DNA from: Chara braunii | Lineage: Eukaryota > Streptophyta > Charophyceae > Charales > Characeae | DNA: 43,622 bases | NCBI GenBank assembly: GCA_003427395.1 | Contig: BFEA01000110.1 | Coordinates: 1,061,442 to 1,105,063 of the forward strand | Direction: 5' to 3' | Part shown: positions 9,603 through 20,269 of the stretch, in pieces | Layout of the letters: the number at the start of each line of letters is the position of its first letter | Position numbering within the stretch: position 1 is the stretch's first letter | Position numbers and translations under genes: made by a program | Notes under the pieces: model-generated | Told to the model about the DNA's origin: nothing | Database searches by the model: none | Seen by the model: the letters and a program-made list of their open reading frames with translations, nothing else

Positions 9603-10639
9603 TTACTGTTTTTCTTGCAGTTTCTAACTGGTCTTCGCCCAAGCTTGCAGTGGACTGTTATTTCTGCAAATTCTGAACTGTGCAGCGGTCACAGGCGCAG
9701 TTCAAGTTGTCTCTTTCCTTTTTGGAAGATAAATGTTGATTTTTTTTAATTTTTTATTTTTATTCTGAGATAATTTCTGGCTGAACCTGTATTTTGATGG
9801 TTTCTGTGAATTCTGGGCCATCTAGTCTGGCCCCTTCCCATTCGTACGTGCATCTCCTTTTCCAAATGGCCCATATTATTGGTTCAGCGGATGAGAATAG
9901 ATTCTGTGTGAAATTGTCATATGGTTCAGCCGTCTAGTGCTCAAGCAATAACGATTCCCACACCCATGGCCATCATGGTGTGTGTGTCACCAGCTGGTTC
10001 CATATTTTATCCCACCACCTCCATAGCCAGATTGAGACTGCACATTGTGTAGGAATATATGCTCTATTGTTTCTGGTAATTTCCTTTTCGGAAAAGTTTG
10101 CAGAATTACACCATGGTTCTGCAAAACCTCTGTTCTAATGAAGATCTGTCAATTAACCAGTCATTAGTTGGGAGACATCTGTGCTCTATTTGTCATAATG
10201 ATTGCATNGAGGCTATCTTTGCTGGTTTTTGTTTTCAAGTACTGACCATTTGATTGCTCTGAGATCTTCTTCNCCTATGTTCAATNGCTTCATCCATCTG
10301 CTAGATACGTTGTCCANGAGGTTAATCTTTGGGCGAAGCATCCGGTATGTTGATTTGACTGAGAGGTTGTGCAAGTNTATGGTAAAAGTTTTGCTTTTTT
10401 TGAAGCCAGATCCCCAAGTCCAGCATCCTCGGATACCCAAAACCTTGCATGGTTCTTTGGATCTGAGGACCATGTTTCACGAACTGTCTGCGACACGCAC
10501 AGGCCACGGAAGAACTCCGTCCAGACTGGTGCAGTCGTGCTCTCAGCTGTCGGCCTGACCATGGACATCGGCAGCCTCCTTCAGCCCAGTCATCAGGCAA
10601 CGCTCTCCGGTGTTGACTGTTGATCACACACATCATATC

Positions 10640-11235
10640 GTGCCTAGGGTTTCTTTATTAGATTTTGATTGATACAGAATAAAGACAGACAGATTGGAGG
10701 TGGTCTTATATGGATTGCTGTACATAAATAGACAATTTCTGATTGTAGGACTGTAGGACATAGTTACACGCCATTGTATAGGGACGCTGGACCCGATTTC
10801 CAGCTGACATAAATCACATCATTGAAACACACATCACATCTAGGTCAGGGTTCCATCTGATCGAAAAGATTGGGATCGATGCCTTAGATTGTTTAGGGGA
10901 TACTGTAGATCAGATGGATAGGGTCTCCCACCATCTGACATATATAATTGTTTAATGTGCATACACAGGTAGTTGGACATATCAATACATCTCTGCATAG
11001 GGACGTTGGACCTGTTTTCCAGCACATACACTCACACCATTGTAGAGGGATGCTGGACGCGATTTCCAGCAGATACATGTTCATCATTGTACAGGGACGC
11101 TGGTCCCGATTTCCAGCAGGTGTAGCTCCCCACCAATAGAATCTGATGGAGTCTTCGACGCCGGGGCCTACTTACCGGGGATGCTCTTATCACCTCGCTA
11201 CGTAGGTTTCCTTTAACAAAAAAAAAGAAAGAAAA
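10640..11235 (+). mobile_element. LINE C: 3' end with four stem-loop repeats
   Basis: No ORF2 sequence is visible. What remains is the 3' UTR plan: stem-loops at 10786-10804, 11005-11023, 11052-11070 and 11099-11117, the last three at 47-bp spacing. They are followed by AGCTCCCCACCAATAG (about 11126-11141), GATGCTCTTATCACC (about 11179-11193) and an A-rich tail (11217-11240) interrupted by G. The 5' limit is uncertain. It is best read as a severely 5'-truncated insertion of the same LINE family, or a SINE sharing its tail. Confidence 0.7.
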
Positions 11236-11240
11236 AGAAC

Positions 11241-13300
11241 AGCGTGGCAGCCCATTCGAGGCTACTGCAGCGCAAGGGAGGCGTCGGTGCCTCCCAACGA
11301 TGACTTTTGCGACTACTATTGCCCCCCATTTTTACACTGGCCAACGGTAGTTTTTGTTTCTTTAAGGGGTTGTCCACCAGCTGCTGGCCAAATGCCGTTG
11401 TATGTGGTGTGGGTTATCGTCCTCTATGCAACGTCATCAGCCCAGTATCTTGACATGCCACGATATCAAAGATGGCGGGTGATTTATGGCAGACAGCCAG
11501 CGCAGGTTGCCGCTTCCGGTGTTCGTTGTTGTCATCTTCCTCATTATCATTATCATCATCATCCACCTCTACTTCCGGGTATGGTTGCCTCTGAAGCACC
11601 GCAAGGGGTGTCTAATGAAGAAGGTGACACATGCCACGTTCATCACACCAGCTGCCGTGATGGCGAATGCATTGACCCTGGTTCCGACGGGAGGGGTGTA
11701 CGTCGGTCAGTGTTCAGCCGAACACTGTACAACTACCTGCCTCCCCACGAGCAGCCATAGCGAGCAGCGGATGACGAGTCGGCGGATTCAGAGTCGTCAA
11801 CAATGCAGCGGATCCACCCAGAATTGGATGGGGAGCTGGTCGTTACGTCCTCATGCAACACATAAAAGGGGGCCCTTCTCCTCGATGTTGGAGGAGGGCT
11901 TGGGCAACAACGAATCAGTCGCCGTGAATTTGGACACGGGCTCATCAACCAGCAGTGAGCCATCGACGATATAAACTTTCATCGTCGACCCCGCCATGAC
12001 TGCAAGTGAGACGTCTGTGGAAGAAGGGGGGTTAAGGGTTTGTGCCTGGAAGCGCCATGCAAAAACAGGAGGGGGTTGTGGGTTTGAGGTCACCAGCGAT
12101 GAAGGTGCTGCCACCACGAACGCATCAATTGGGTTAAGGTTGTCGACAAGCTTAAGTATGGGTGGCCGTTTCGGCCTATGGTGTTAAGCAGAAAGGAGCC
12201 ACGACAATCACATGAGGTCATTTTTGGGCAGACGGGGTTAGTCAAGCATGAAGCAAACTTCCGCAACAGCGGCAGCAGGCAAGTATCAACAAAATCCCTT
12301 GCAGAGTCTTGAGGATGAGGGTGGGGAGCCACATCCCCGGTGAAGACTGGGAAGGGGTAGGAGAGCAGTATTTGCCTGGGTTGAACAACATCGATGAAGA
12401 AAATGGCGATCATGATGTGGAGGTCTTTGCGCGAGGCAGGAAGGGGCACTGGTAAGGCGGGGATGATGTGGGGAAACAAAGTAGTAAGAGGCGGTTAGCT
12501 GATCGATTGTGAGCGACAATGAGTCTTCCTGAAACTTCTCGAGTGTGGAGCACACTATATTTGTGGTCCATTGCAAATGGGACAAGGAAGCACATTTGGT
12601 GGGGATAGAGCAAGATTATGGACAGATGAAATGAAGGATTGGAATAAAGATAACATAGCCAAGTGTTTCAATAAGACGAGCATCTGAAATCGTACTTTGA
12701 TGGTTGCGTAAATGAAACGATTTTTAACATTACAAAAAGGTCCTTCAATTTCATAATACTTCCAGGGAGAGGAATTCTCTATCATTCACTCAAGATGAGA
12801 TAAAATCAAATGTCCTCAGTTTCAAGATGGATGAGAGGGTGTTCGAAGAAATCAACGTCATGTCCAAGGGGAGCCACACCATCTTCTCGACGAATGTGGC
12901 TGACACGGGCTCTCCTTCCCGGATTCAGATGTCGGGTGAAGGGTTTGTTGCAGGAGAGTTGGCTGGAAGTGAGGGACGTGGGCATGCCAATGACCACGAC
13001 CACGCTTCCATGAAGGAATCAGACCACGGTGGAGGAAGTGAGGGGGGTGAAGGCCGCGGCAAGCGGAAGATAATAAGGTAACATTTAAAGTCGTTGCGCA
13101 CATGATAGGTAAACATGGCAAGTTGATGACACAGATCGTTGAGAGCACTAGCAAGCAACAATATTAGATCGTCACCAGGCAATGTGAGATTTTTGAGAGA
13201 GAGGTTGACATCTATCAACAAGACTACCACGCGTCGGATTAGGCGAATAGGTTAAATCAGATATGCAATACACTCCTGTAGATATTAGTTGTCATCCATA
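11241..13300. other. No recognisable gene; mixed-composition spacer
   Basis: Several overlapping frames of 60-160 codons exist, but none shows a family motif. The apparent membrane helix at about 11510-11575 comes from an ATCATC-type low-complexity run and reads as an acidic Asp/Asn/Glu tract on the other strand. I would not call a gene here. Confidence 0.4.
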
Positions 13301-14260
13301 AACGGTCACGGCATGAATAATATAATAATTCAACGACCTGTGTTTTTGCAGTGTTGTCATCCTACGTATGTGTTGTCGTAGTATCGTCATCCTATGCCTT
13401 TGATTGGGCGGCAAGATTGATGGTGTTGTGAAAATTGGCAACGTCTAGTAGTGGTAGGCTTCATTCGATCATCTTGCGGAGGCGGTTAGTAGACGTGCGT
13501 AGTGCGGGCTCGTCCATTAATCGTTTATCAATATCATGCACAAGTTCGCTTATACATTGTAGCAAACAATTGAACGAATGTTATATATTATGTTTTGTCG
13601 CCTTCTCCATTGGATCCATTGTCATAACGTGCATTACGTTTTCCACTCTGAAATTCTCATTTTTCTTTTTGTTTATTGCATTACTTTTTCAGTCTTTTTG
13701 TCTTTGCAATGGAGTTGTATATGACTAATGGCCCAAGGAACTCACAGTCGGGTTGTGGTAATTGCCAATGTGACTATCATAGATGCAACATGAACAACAT
13801 TGTCTCTCAACACTCTTGGGTCTGATATTTTTATTTTGCAACGTATTTTGTATTTCACACAATGCAATATCTTACCTTTCAGGTCACCCTTAGGATTCGA
13901 CCTAAAAAAAACTCCTAAATGCAAAAGCAGAGGCACATTCTATCCCAGTCTCATCGATACAAGGACAATAACAAGAAACAAAGAAATTGCAAAAGGAAAA
14001 ACATTATTGGAAACGACAACTGACGAATGCAATACGGATTTTTCGCTGTTATGCACGAAAGTCTGTAACTATTATTATAACAAAAGAAATGAAACACTTA
14101 TTATTGAAGACGATGATCTTGATAAAAAACCTGGATGTAAAACGAGTTATAAATTCATTATGTCAAACACAAGTGGGAACAAAGACTCACGTTCCCTGTC
14201 GTACGGGCGACAAATTATATTGTGTCATATCACCACTCTTGTTTCCCCCCTCCCATCTTA
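13301..14260. other. AT-rich spacer, no recognised gene
   Basis: Composition shifts to AT-rich. Frames at 13435-13728 and 13800-14261 (plus) are open but carry no motif I know. PIF/Harbinger elements often carry a second Myb/SANT-like ORF beside the transposase, and I looked for one here without success. Confidence 0.3.
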
Positions 14261-14680
14261 GTCGTTGAGAGCAATGGCGAAGACAAGCCCCCCTACACCA
14301 CCTCCCTCCCCTTCTCGCCTCCTCACTCCACAAATTGATGACAAAGTCAACAATGAAAAGATAACCTTCGAGTCCAATTCATCATAAGTCAATTGACAAC
14401 TAAAGTACACAGTGTCAATAGTTGAGTTTCATCAGCAACGACAAAACATAACAAGGATATGTACTCCGTCTGAGTCGTTGAGAGCAACAGCGAAGAAAAC
14501 CCACCTCTACACCGCCTCTCTCCCCTTCTCCCCTCCTCAGTCCACAAATTGATGACAAAGTCGACAAAGAAAAAAAATAACCTTCGAGTCTAACTCATCA
14601 TAAGTCAATCCACAACTAAAGTACACAGTGTCAATACTTGAGTTCCATCAGCAACCACAAAACATAACAAGGATATGTAC
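14261..14680 (+). repeat. Tandem duplication, unit about 205-213 bp
   Basis: Copies at 14261-14464 and 14474-14680 start with GTCGTTGAGAGCAA and end with AACAAGGATATGTAC. Both share CCACAAATTGATGACAAAGT and AAAGTACACAGTGTCAATA. They differ at scattered bases, so the duplication is not very recent. It lies about 250 bp beyond the 3' end of the Harbinger pseudogene and could be part of that element's terminal region. Confidence 0.85.
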
Positions 14681-14934
14681 AACACGAACAACATAGGATT
14701 TGGACGAGGACCCCATCCATGATGCACAACATGCACAACGTCCATAATGCAAAAAACAAAGAACATAACCCAATAAACGGTAACCTAACACTATCTCAGC
14801 TGACCAAAGTGTCATATTTTTACACAATGTTCACTCGTACTTCATCCGCTCGCTCTTAGCATCTCGGAGCATGTATGCTTCAATGCTCACAAATGCCTAT
14901 AACGCTAGAACATGTGGATGTTATCCTCCATTTT

Positions 14935-15840
14935 CTACGGTAGATTCTCACCGAACTTCATCCTAAGGCTTGTATCAATGAGGATATTGTGCACAATACA
15001 CATCACCAAAAACTGTTGTGGGAGCATTTTCACGTTCCTCTTGTGGCATCGTAAGAACAACCTCCACATGCATTTAACATCCGAAATACGCTCTACACCG
15101 CTCTTCGAGTGTTGATCTATTTGGTGTCAAACCTTATTGTGTGAGTGTTGATGAATTCTTGCATATAGCAACATAATTCATTCCAAAGGAGGATATTTAT
15201 TATCTCACAAAAATTACCCCTTCATTAACACATGGTGACAACGTTTATATCGTGTTGCGAACAGTGTGTTACCTCCTTCGCGCGCCTCCACAATTATGAG
15301 TTATGAAGTACCTGGACGTTGTGCACACTTCTAGGATATGCCCTACTCGAACGTCAAGGACACGTAAGCCAAAAACAACCACCACATAGGCACCAAAAAC
15401 AACCACCACATAGGCAATAACAGAGACGAACTGTTTGCAATCAAATAATTATGACTGAGATAATTGGTAGGCTTATTTAAATAAATGTGTATGCAATCCC
15501 CGATACCACAGCAGTTGGGGAGCTCTTACCCCTGAACACCCAAAAAATTGTCAGTTGCCTTACACCCTCGAGCCAAACAATTATTTTCGCATTCACCTTC
15601 AATACCGCGATCGTTACATCTCGAATAGAAAAACCTCAGAAGCCTCTCCTAATGCCAAAAGATGAGATATTGCTCTTGTAAGTCTCGTCGGATGCCCACC
15701 GATAAAGTGCACACGCCATGATGTGTTAAGGTATCAACATCTCCCTTAATATCCCAAGTAACGCATCTTCCTTCACTTTACACGAAATAAAGTTGGAGGG
15801 AATTCCTCAATTAATGGATCTCGCTCAACCATTCACCACA
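14935..15840 (-). pseudogene. PIF/Harbinger DDE transposase, decayed
   Basis: The minus strand carries, in family order but across shifting frames: KEDALLGILREML (near 15765), ACALYRWASDETYKSNISSFGI (15717-15655), LPNCCGIGDCIHIYLN (15525-15478), HNVQVLHNS then LWRRAKE (near 15330-15270), INTRRAV then ERIS (near 15115-15080), and MLPQQFLVMCIVHNILI (about 15020-14970), ending at a stop near 14936. GDCIHI matches the GAIDGTHI block with the first catalytic Asp. The Glu after RRAV matches the last catalytic residue of the DDE triad. The HD-RVL block has Asp changed to Asn. Frameshifts and stops make it inactive. Such transposases cut and paste elements at TTA/TAA sites. The best-preserved part is the C-terminal 60 residues. 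Confidence 0.8.
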
Positions 15841-16740
15841 TGCAGAAAGAAAAATAAAAATATGACAGTGTATCTTTCCACGTTCTAAGATAAGATATAT
15901 TTTCAATTTGCACATTCGACGTGTGGTGGAACTACATAAATTGGGGGAGAAGGAGATACAACTACTATGACCTTGCTCCATAAAACATTACGATTGAGAT
16001 TGGGAATAGGATCGGGTAGGGAAGTAATTGAGTGTTGAGAAATAAACATTGGAAAAATAAAAAGAATGGGGACATTGGGGAGGCAAAAAATAAAAATGCC
16101 TGAGAAAACAAAAGCAACATCACTATTCGCTAGAAAGTTTTAGACAAGTGCATTCGAAGGTAAGAACAATAAAAAAAACAAATGAACAGATCGAGACATA
16201 CACAATCTTGAAAAATGACGATAACAACATACGAAGAAAAAATTATCACAATTTTAAGTAGCAGATGCAAATTGATGAGGGTAAATAAGCAAGTAGATTG
16301 GAAGATCTTGTAAAAATAAATATTTATTGATTCAAAAAAAAAAACACAAACCAAGAAAGTGAAGAAAATAGACGAAGGGGCAAAATAACATATGAAATTG
16401 TTGTAAAATTGAGATGACACAAACTCACAATAGTATGCATAATTTAAAACCTAGTTGTAAGGGATCAATTATTGGCAAAAAAAAAAAAAAAAAATCAAGA
16501 TTCTCGAATATGTTATTCATAGCACATGTAGAATCAACACAAATAAATGATGGATAAGGGTCTCGTAGTTCTAGGCAAAATTAATACTAAAAAAATTGTC
16601 ACATAAGTCAAATACTTTTACTTTCATTTCACCGAAAACAAAATAGCAAGAATAATAGAAAACATTAGCAAAAGAAAAATTATGAACTCTGACGGACTAT
16701 AGCAATTTTTTTATGAAAAACAAGGCTCCCCGCACGAGGA
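15841..16740. other. AT-rich spacer, no gene seen
   Basis: Strongly A/T-biased with short A runs (for example about 16478-16495). No frame has a recognisable motif. The upstream half of a Harbinger element may extend into 15841-16000, but the similarity fades. Confidence 0.4.
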
Positions 16741-17290
16741 CCTTTTTTTTCTCTTCCCAACTCCTTACTATTGTCTGCCACCTCCTCTTTATCCTGCTCC
16801 TATACCATCTCCCCTTCCTCTGTAGCATATTCCTCCTGCATTTTTTTTTGCTTGTTTTTTTGTGTGTTGTGTATTTTTATTCGGGCAACAACATGTGGGG
16901 TGGAACGTACTTTGCGATTGGAATGCAACTAAGAGGCATACTCCCACTGTGAAAAGGGGAAAACAAAAAACAATATAGACCCCAACCCTCCTCCCCCCCC
17001 CCACCAGAAACTTCCATGCTCCTTACCATTGTCTTCCACCTCCTCTCTATCCTGCTCCTACCTATACCTCCTCTACGACCATCTGTCCCTCTTCAATTGT
17101 TTGCTCCTGCTGCATGTGTTTTTTGCTTGTTTTTCTTTTTGCTTTGTACTTCTACTCGGGCAACAAGATGTGGGGCGGACTGTACTTTTCGATTGGGATG
17201 TTAGTAACAGACGTACTCCTTCTGTTAAAAAGGGGGGGGGGGGGAAATACAGACCTCAACCCTCTCCCTCCCTCCCTCCCCACCAGAAAA
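16741..17290 (+). repeat. Tandem duplication, unit about 260-275 bp
   Basis: Two diverged copies, beginning near 16760 and 17018, share CTCCTTAC-ATTGTCT, CACCTCCTCT-TATCCTGCTCC and TATTCGGGCAACA type blocks. Both can be read as a short hydrophobic stretch followed by YFYSGN-MWGG-YF-IGM. Of the differences in that motif, more change the residue than are silent, so there is no sign of protein selection. Confidence 0.8.
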
Positions 17291-17662
17291 ACTGCTAGCC
17301 CAAAATACACCCACGCATTTTGGTGTAGTAATGGAGGGAAGTCATATGCTCTTCTTTATTTTTTTTATTTAAATTGACATACTCTGGGTCTCGCTCCACT
17401 ACTCCACAAATGTGCAACACTATGATCAATTTTTTGCTTGAACATGGAAAGATATCCTGCAGTAGTTTTGTCTTATATGCATGTAGTGAGTCGTGGAGAG
17501 AGGTTGTATGTATTTGTATTTGAACAAATAGGCCTTGTGGTGCCAAACCCTATTCAAGCATAAGATGAGTTTGAGTTTGATTCGCATTGCAACCATAAAG
17601 CTTAAAAAAAAAAACAATATGTTTCATCATAAAATTCAATCACGTTTGATAAGTACGGCGAA

Positions 17663-18003
17663 NNNNNNNNNNNNNNNNNNNNNNNNNNNNNNNNNNNNNN
17701 NNNNNNNNNNNNNNNNNNNNNNNNNNNNNNNNNNNNNNNNNNNNNNNNNNNNNNNNNNNNNNNNNNNNNNNNNNNNNNNNNNNNNNNNNNNNNNNNNNNN
17801 NNNNNNNNNNNNNNNNNNNNNNNNNNNNNNNNNNNNNNNNNNNNNNNNNNNNNNNNNNNNNNNNNNNNNNNNNNNNNNNNNNNNNNNNNNNNNNNNNNNN
17901 NNNNNNNNNNNNNNNNNNNNNNNNNNNNNNNNNNNNNNNNNNNNNNNNNNNNNNNNNNNNNNNNNNNNNNNNNNNNNNNNNNNNNNNNNNNNNNNNNNNN
18001 NNN
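17663..18003. other. Assembly gap (341 N)
   Basis: A run of N immediately followed by an A run at 18004-18020, suggesting the assembly broke at a homopolymer. Confidence 0.99.
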
Positions 18004-18263
18004 AAAAAAAAAAAAAAAAAACTACCCTTGTTCTAGATCAAGATTTGTTAGTATTTGATTAATGCGGCCACAAAAAAAAATATAAATAAAATCTTCACAT
18101 ACACAAATTGGCACTATTTTGTCCATCAAATGAAACCCTTAAAAAAAAAAGTGCAACCACAAAACGAAAAAAAGATAAAAGATAAACGTTCACAATTTCA
18201 CGTCACTATTCTTCAGGGTGACCACAAAACGAAAATAAAACGAAATAAGAGAAAACTACACGG

Positions 18264-18428
18264 GAGTCACAAAAATGATTTATAATTGCACTATGGGGCA
18301 AAATACAGTTTCCAATTGCAGTTCGGGCAATGTATACAACCCCAGATTCTTGTCAGGTAGGGTGTCTGAAGTGTTATTGCAAACTGTGTTTTGCCCCATA
18401 GTGCAATTATAACTCATTTTTGTGACTC
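18264..18428. mobile_element. Foldback MITE, GAGTCAC family, copy 2
   Basis: A 165-bp element. The ends read GAGTCACAAAAATGATTTAT and, reversed, GAGTCACAAAAATGAGTTAT, both continuing AATTGCACTATGGGGCAAAA. The arms are better matched than in the copy at 8198-8368, so this is the younger of the two. The centre shares the CCCTACCTG and TTGTATACATTG blocks with copy 1, in inverted orientation. Confidence 0.88.
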
Positions 18429-19288
18429 TCCTAAAATAATAATCTACACCTATACATGCTGACATTGTTCTAAATTTATTGGCGAGGAAAATCGATAAAT
18501 ATTAAATACCCTGTTGTGACTATGTCATTGTTGCGCTACCCAAACCCGACTACGTACTTGCATTCAAACATACGTGTTCAACATGCCCCCCTCAAAAAAA
18601 GGTGAGCAGTGCGCTAAACTCATATGGCGTTGGGCCCAAGGAAAGTCCTTGCAGAATAACGTGACACGTAGACTACTATTTCCTTTAGGATGAGCAAGGA
18701 AATATATTTTGGGCAAATGCTAAATAGATGTATTTAATGAAGCAAAATAAGAGGCCCCTAAAAAAATTATCAAGCGTATTTATAAGAGTGGTCATGAAAA
18801 TGATATAAATTACGATATAAAGTATCACTCCTATAAGATTATCAATAGCAAGTAATAATAAACATTTACCACTGGGTGGATAAAGTGTTGTTGCACAATC
18901 TTCTGACTGTGAAAGTCCCTTAGCAATTTGTGTACTATGCATATTTTTATATTCGACCTGATCTTTTATTAAATTTCAATAAGATTTTTTTTCAGTTTTT
19001 GACAAATTACAATGCGGATTTTTAATCATTTCACTTCTCAACTTTGATACCATAGTTAAAATATTGGCTAAGGATTTCTTTAATAGGTTGAAACGTTTAC
19101 TATTCTGACAAGTCCATCAACACCAGATAGGTTTTGCTATGGGCAAAATTATATACATAAATAACAATCACTCGAAAACTAGAATCCATCAACAGAAGAG
19201 GTGATAGTATTAATCTTATTGAAAACACCTCAAGCTTTATGAATTGGAACACATTATATTAAAATTTATCAGAATAATATACAACTAC
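18429..19288. other. AT-rich spacer, no gene seen
   Basis: No recognisable coding or structural feature. Short frames on both strands lack motifs. Confidence 0.4.
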
Positions 19289-19562
19289 CTAAGCTACCAG
19301 AGTGGCCCGGGTCCACTTGCCCGGTCGGGCCAAAACGATATAAAAAAGTAAAAAATAAAAAATATTTTTATTTTTATTTTAAATTGGGTAAAAAAAAAAT
19401 ATATGACCCTAAGGCAAACACTGTTCAAATTATTTTTTAGCAAAGCATACTTGTTTTTTGGATTTTTTTTTTTTTTTTTTTGGGTAGGATCTTCACTGGT
19501 CCTTGCACAGTCGGACCGCCCACGAAAATAGGGTGAATCGGGCAGTTTGGCTGGTAGCCTAG
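19289..19562. mobile_element. hAT-type MITE, CTAGGCTACCAG family, copy 1
   Basis: A 274-bp element with ends CTAAGCTACCAG and, reversed, CTAGGCTACCAG. The flanks are ACAACTAC (19281-19288) and ACAACGAC (19563-19570), an 8-bp duplication with one mismatch. The outer part is GGCC-rich (GCCCGGTCGGGCC), and the inside has A/T runs and the conserved CCCTAAGGCAAAC block. An 8-bp target duplication is typical of hAT elements. Noncoding. Confidence 0.88.
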
Positions 19563-20268
19563 ACAACGACTCTATTTATCAATGCGACAAACGTCGACAA
19601 TCTTGAAAATTGATATTCTTGTAAATTTGAAATATTATTTAGGTGCAACGAGGGTTATCGGATCGACCTCCGAACTTTTGGTTATTCGGTTCGACGTTCG
19701 GGGTCCATCCACGTAAGAACCCCAATTTTATTAAAACGAACATTTTTATATTTTTTTAGCGAAATTGAAAATTCATTTCTCGTCCAAAAACTTATGAAAT
19801 AGTAGGGGTAACGACCTTATGAAAATGCCCTACCTCGTCGACGTATCTGGACGTAAATGAAATCCTAAAAATTGTAGTTAAGGACACCGGACCCCGTCGA
19901 AATCTGTTGCACAATTTTTTTTTTTTTTTTTTTTTTCATAGATGAACTACAATGTCGTGTTCCTGCCACCGAAGTTTCATACTAATTTGTAGATAATAGG
20001 GGTGTCGAGACATTTGGGACCCCCCCTCTCGATCTTGTCATTTAAACTTATTTTGTTATTAAAAATTTCTATATATATTGATTGATTGATTGGTTGGATT
20101 GGTTGGGGTGCAATCCCCCACCCCCCCCGCCCCGCCTCCTTCAACCCGTATATGAAACAATTAATTTTTTATTTTATTTTAAATTAATCAACGAAAAAAA
20201 TTCCCAGAATTAAATAAGCATTTTACAGTAAAATTACAATCTTAATTTTAAAATTTTATTTCATCTTT
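19563..20268. other. Spacer with short T/C runs, no gene seen
   Basis: No gene. It contains a T run (about 19914-19936) and a GATTGATTGATTGG run followed by C-rich sequence at about 20080-20140. A related ATTGATTGG-type block recurs near 20715. Confidence 0.4.
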
Positions 20269-20269
20269 A

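Larger units (their letters stand above)
8967..9693. mobile_element. Long-TIR nonautonomous element inside LINE B
   Basis: The left segment 8967-9085 and the reverse complement of 9603-9693 align over about 90-110 bp. The left reads GTGACTGCTGCACGGTTCCG and the right, reversed, GTGACCGCTGCACAGTTCAG. Both continue to AATAACAG and CAGTTAGAAAC. LINE A has only about 25 codons between the two coding blocks that flank this element in LINE B, so roughly 0.8 kb was inserted. The long TIRs suggest a Mutator-like MITE, but no 9-bp target duplication is visible. The interior holds a T run (9144-9171) and GGCC-rich tandem repeats (9205-9303). No ORF is credible. Confidence 0.65.
8383..10480 (-). mobile_element. 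LINE B: 5'-truncated LINE 3' half, minus strand
   Basis: Reading the minus strand from about 10480 downward, the translation follows LINE A's C-terminal region in order. VKSTYRMLRPKINL lies near 10340. QIEHRCLPTND lies near 10160. An IEHIF-like zf-RVT remnant lies near 10050. KRRCTYEWEGA lies near 9860. After an inserted block it resumes with NKFNNCWLGGE (near 8925) and NRNYRLLFGHWTAVDP then FPDPFPPPAG (8790-8690). The 3' UTR follows with one stem-loop (8498-8516), the CCACCAATAGATGGAGC block (about 8468-8484), GATGCTCATATCACC (about 8428-8442) and a short poly(A) at 8382-8389. Several stops and Ns break it. Confidence 0.85.

Noticed and set aside
11486-11974. 162-codon frame with an apparent membrane helix
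   Set aside because: The helix is an ATC-type low-complexity run, the other strand reads as an acidic tract, and the rest has no family motif.
17535-18062. 175-codon frame across N
   Set aside because: Most of it is the assembly gap.
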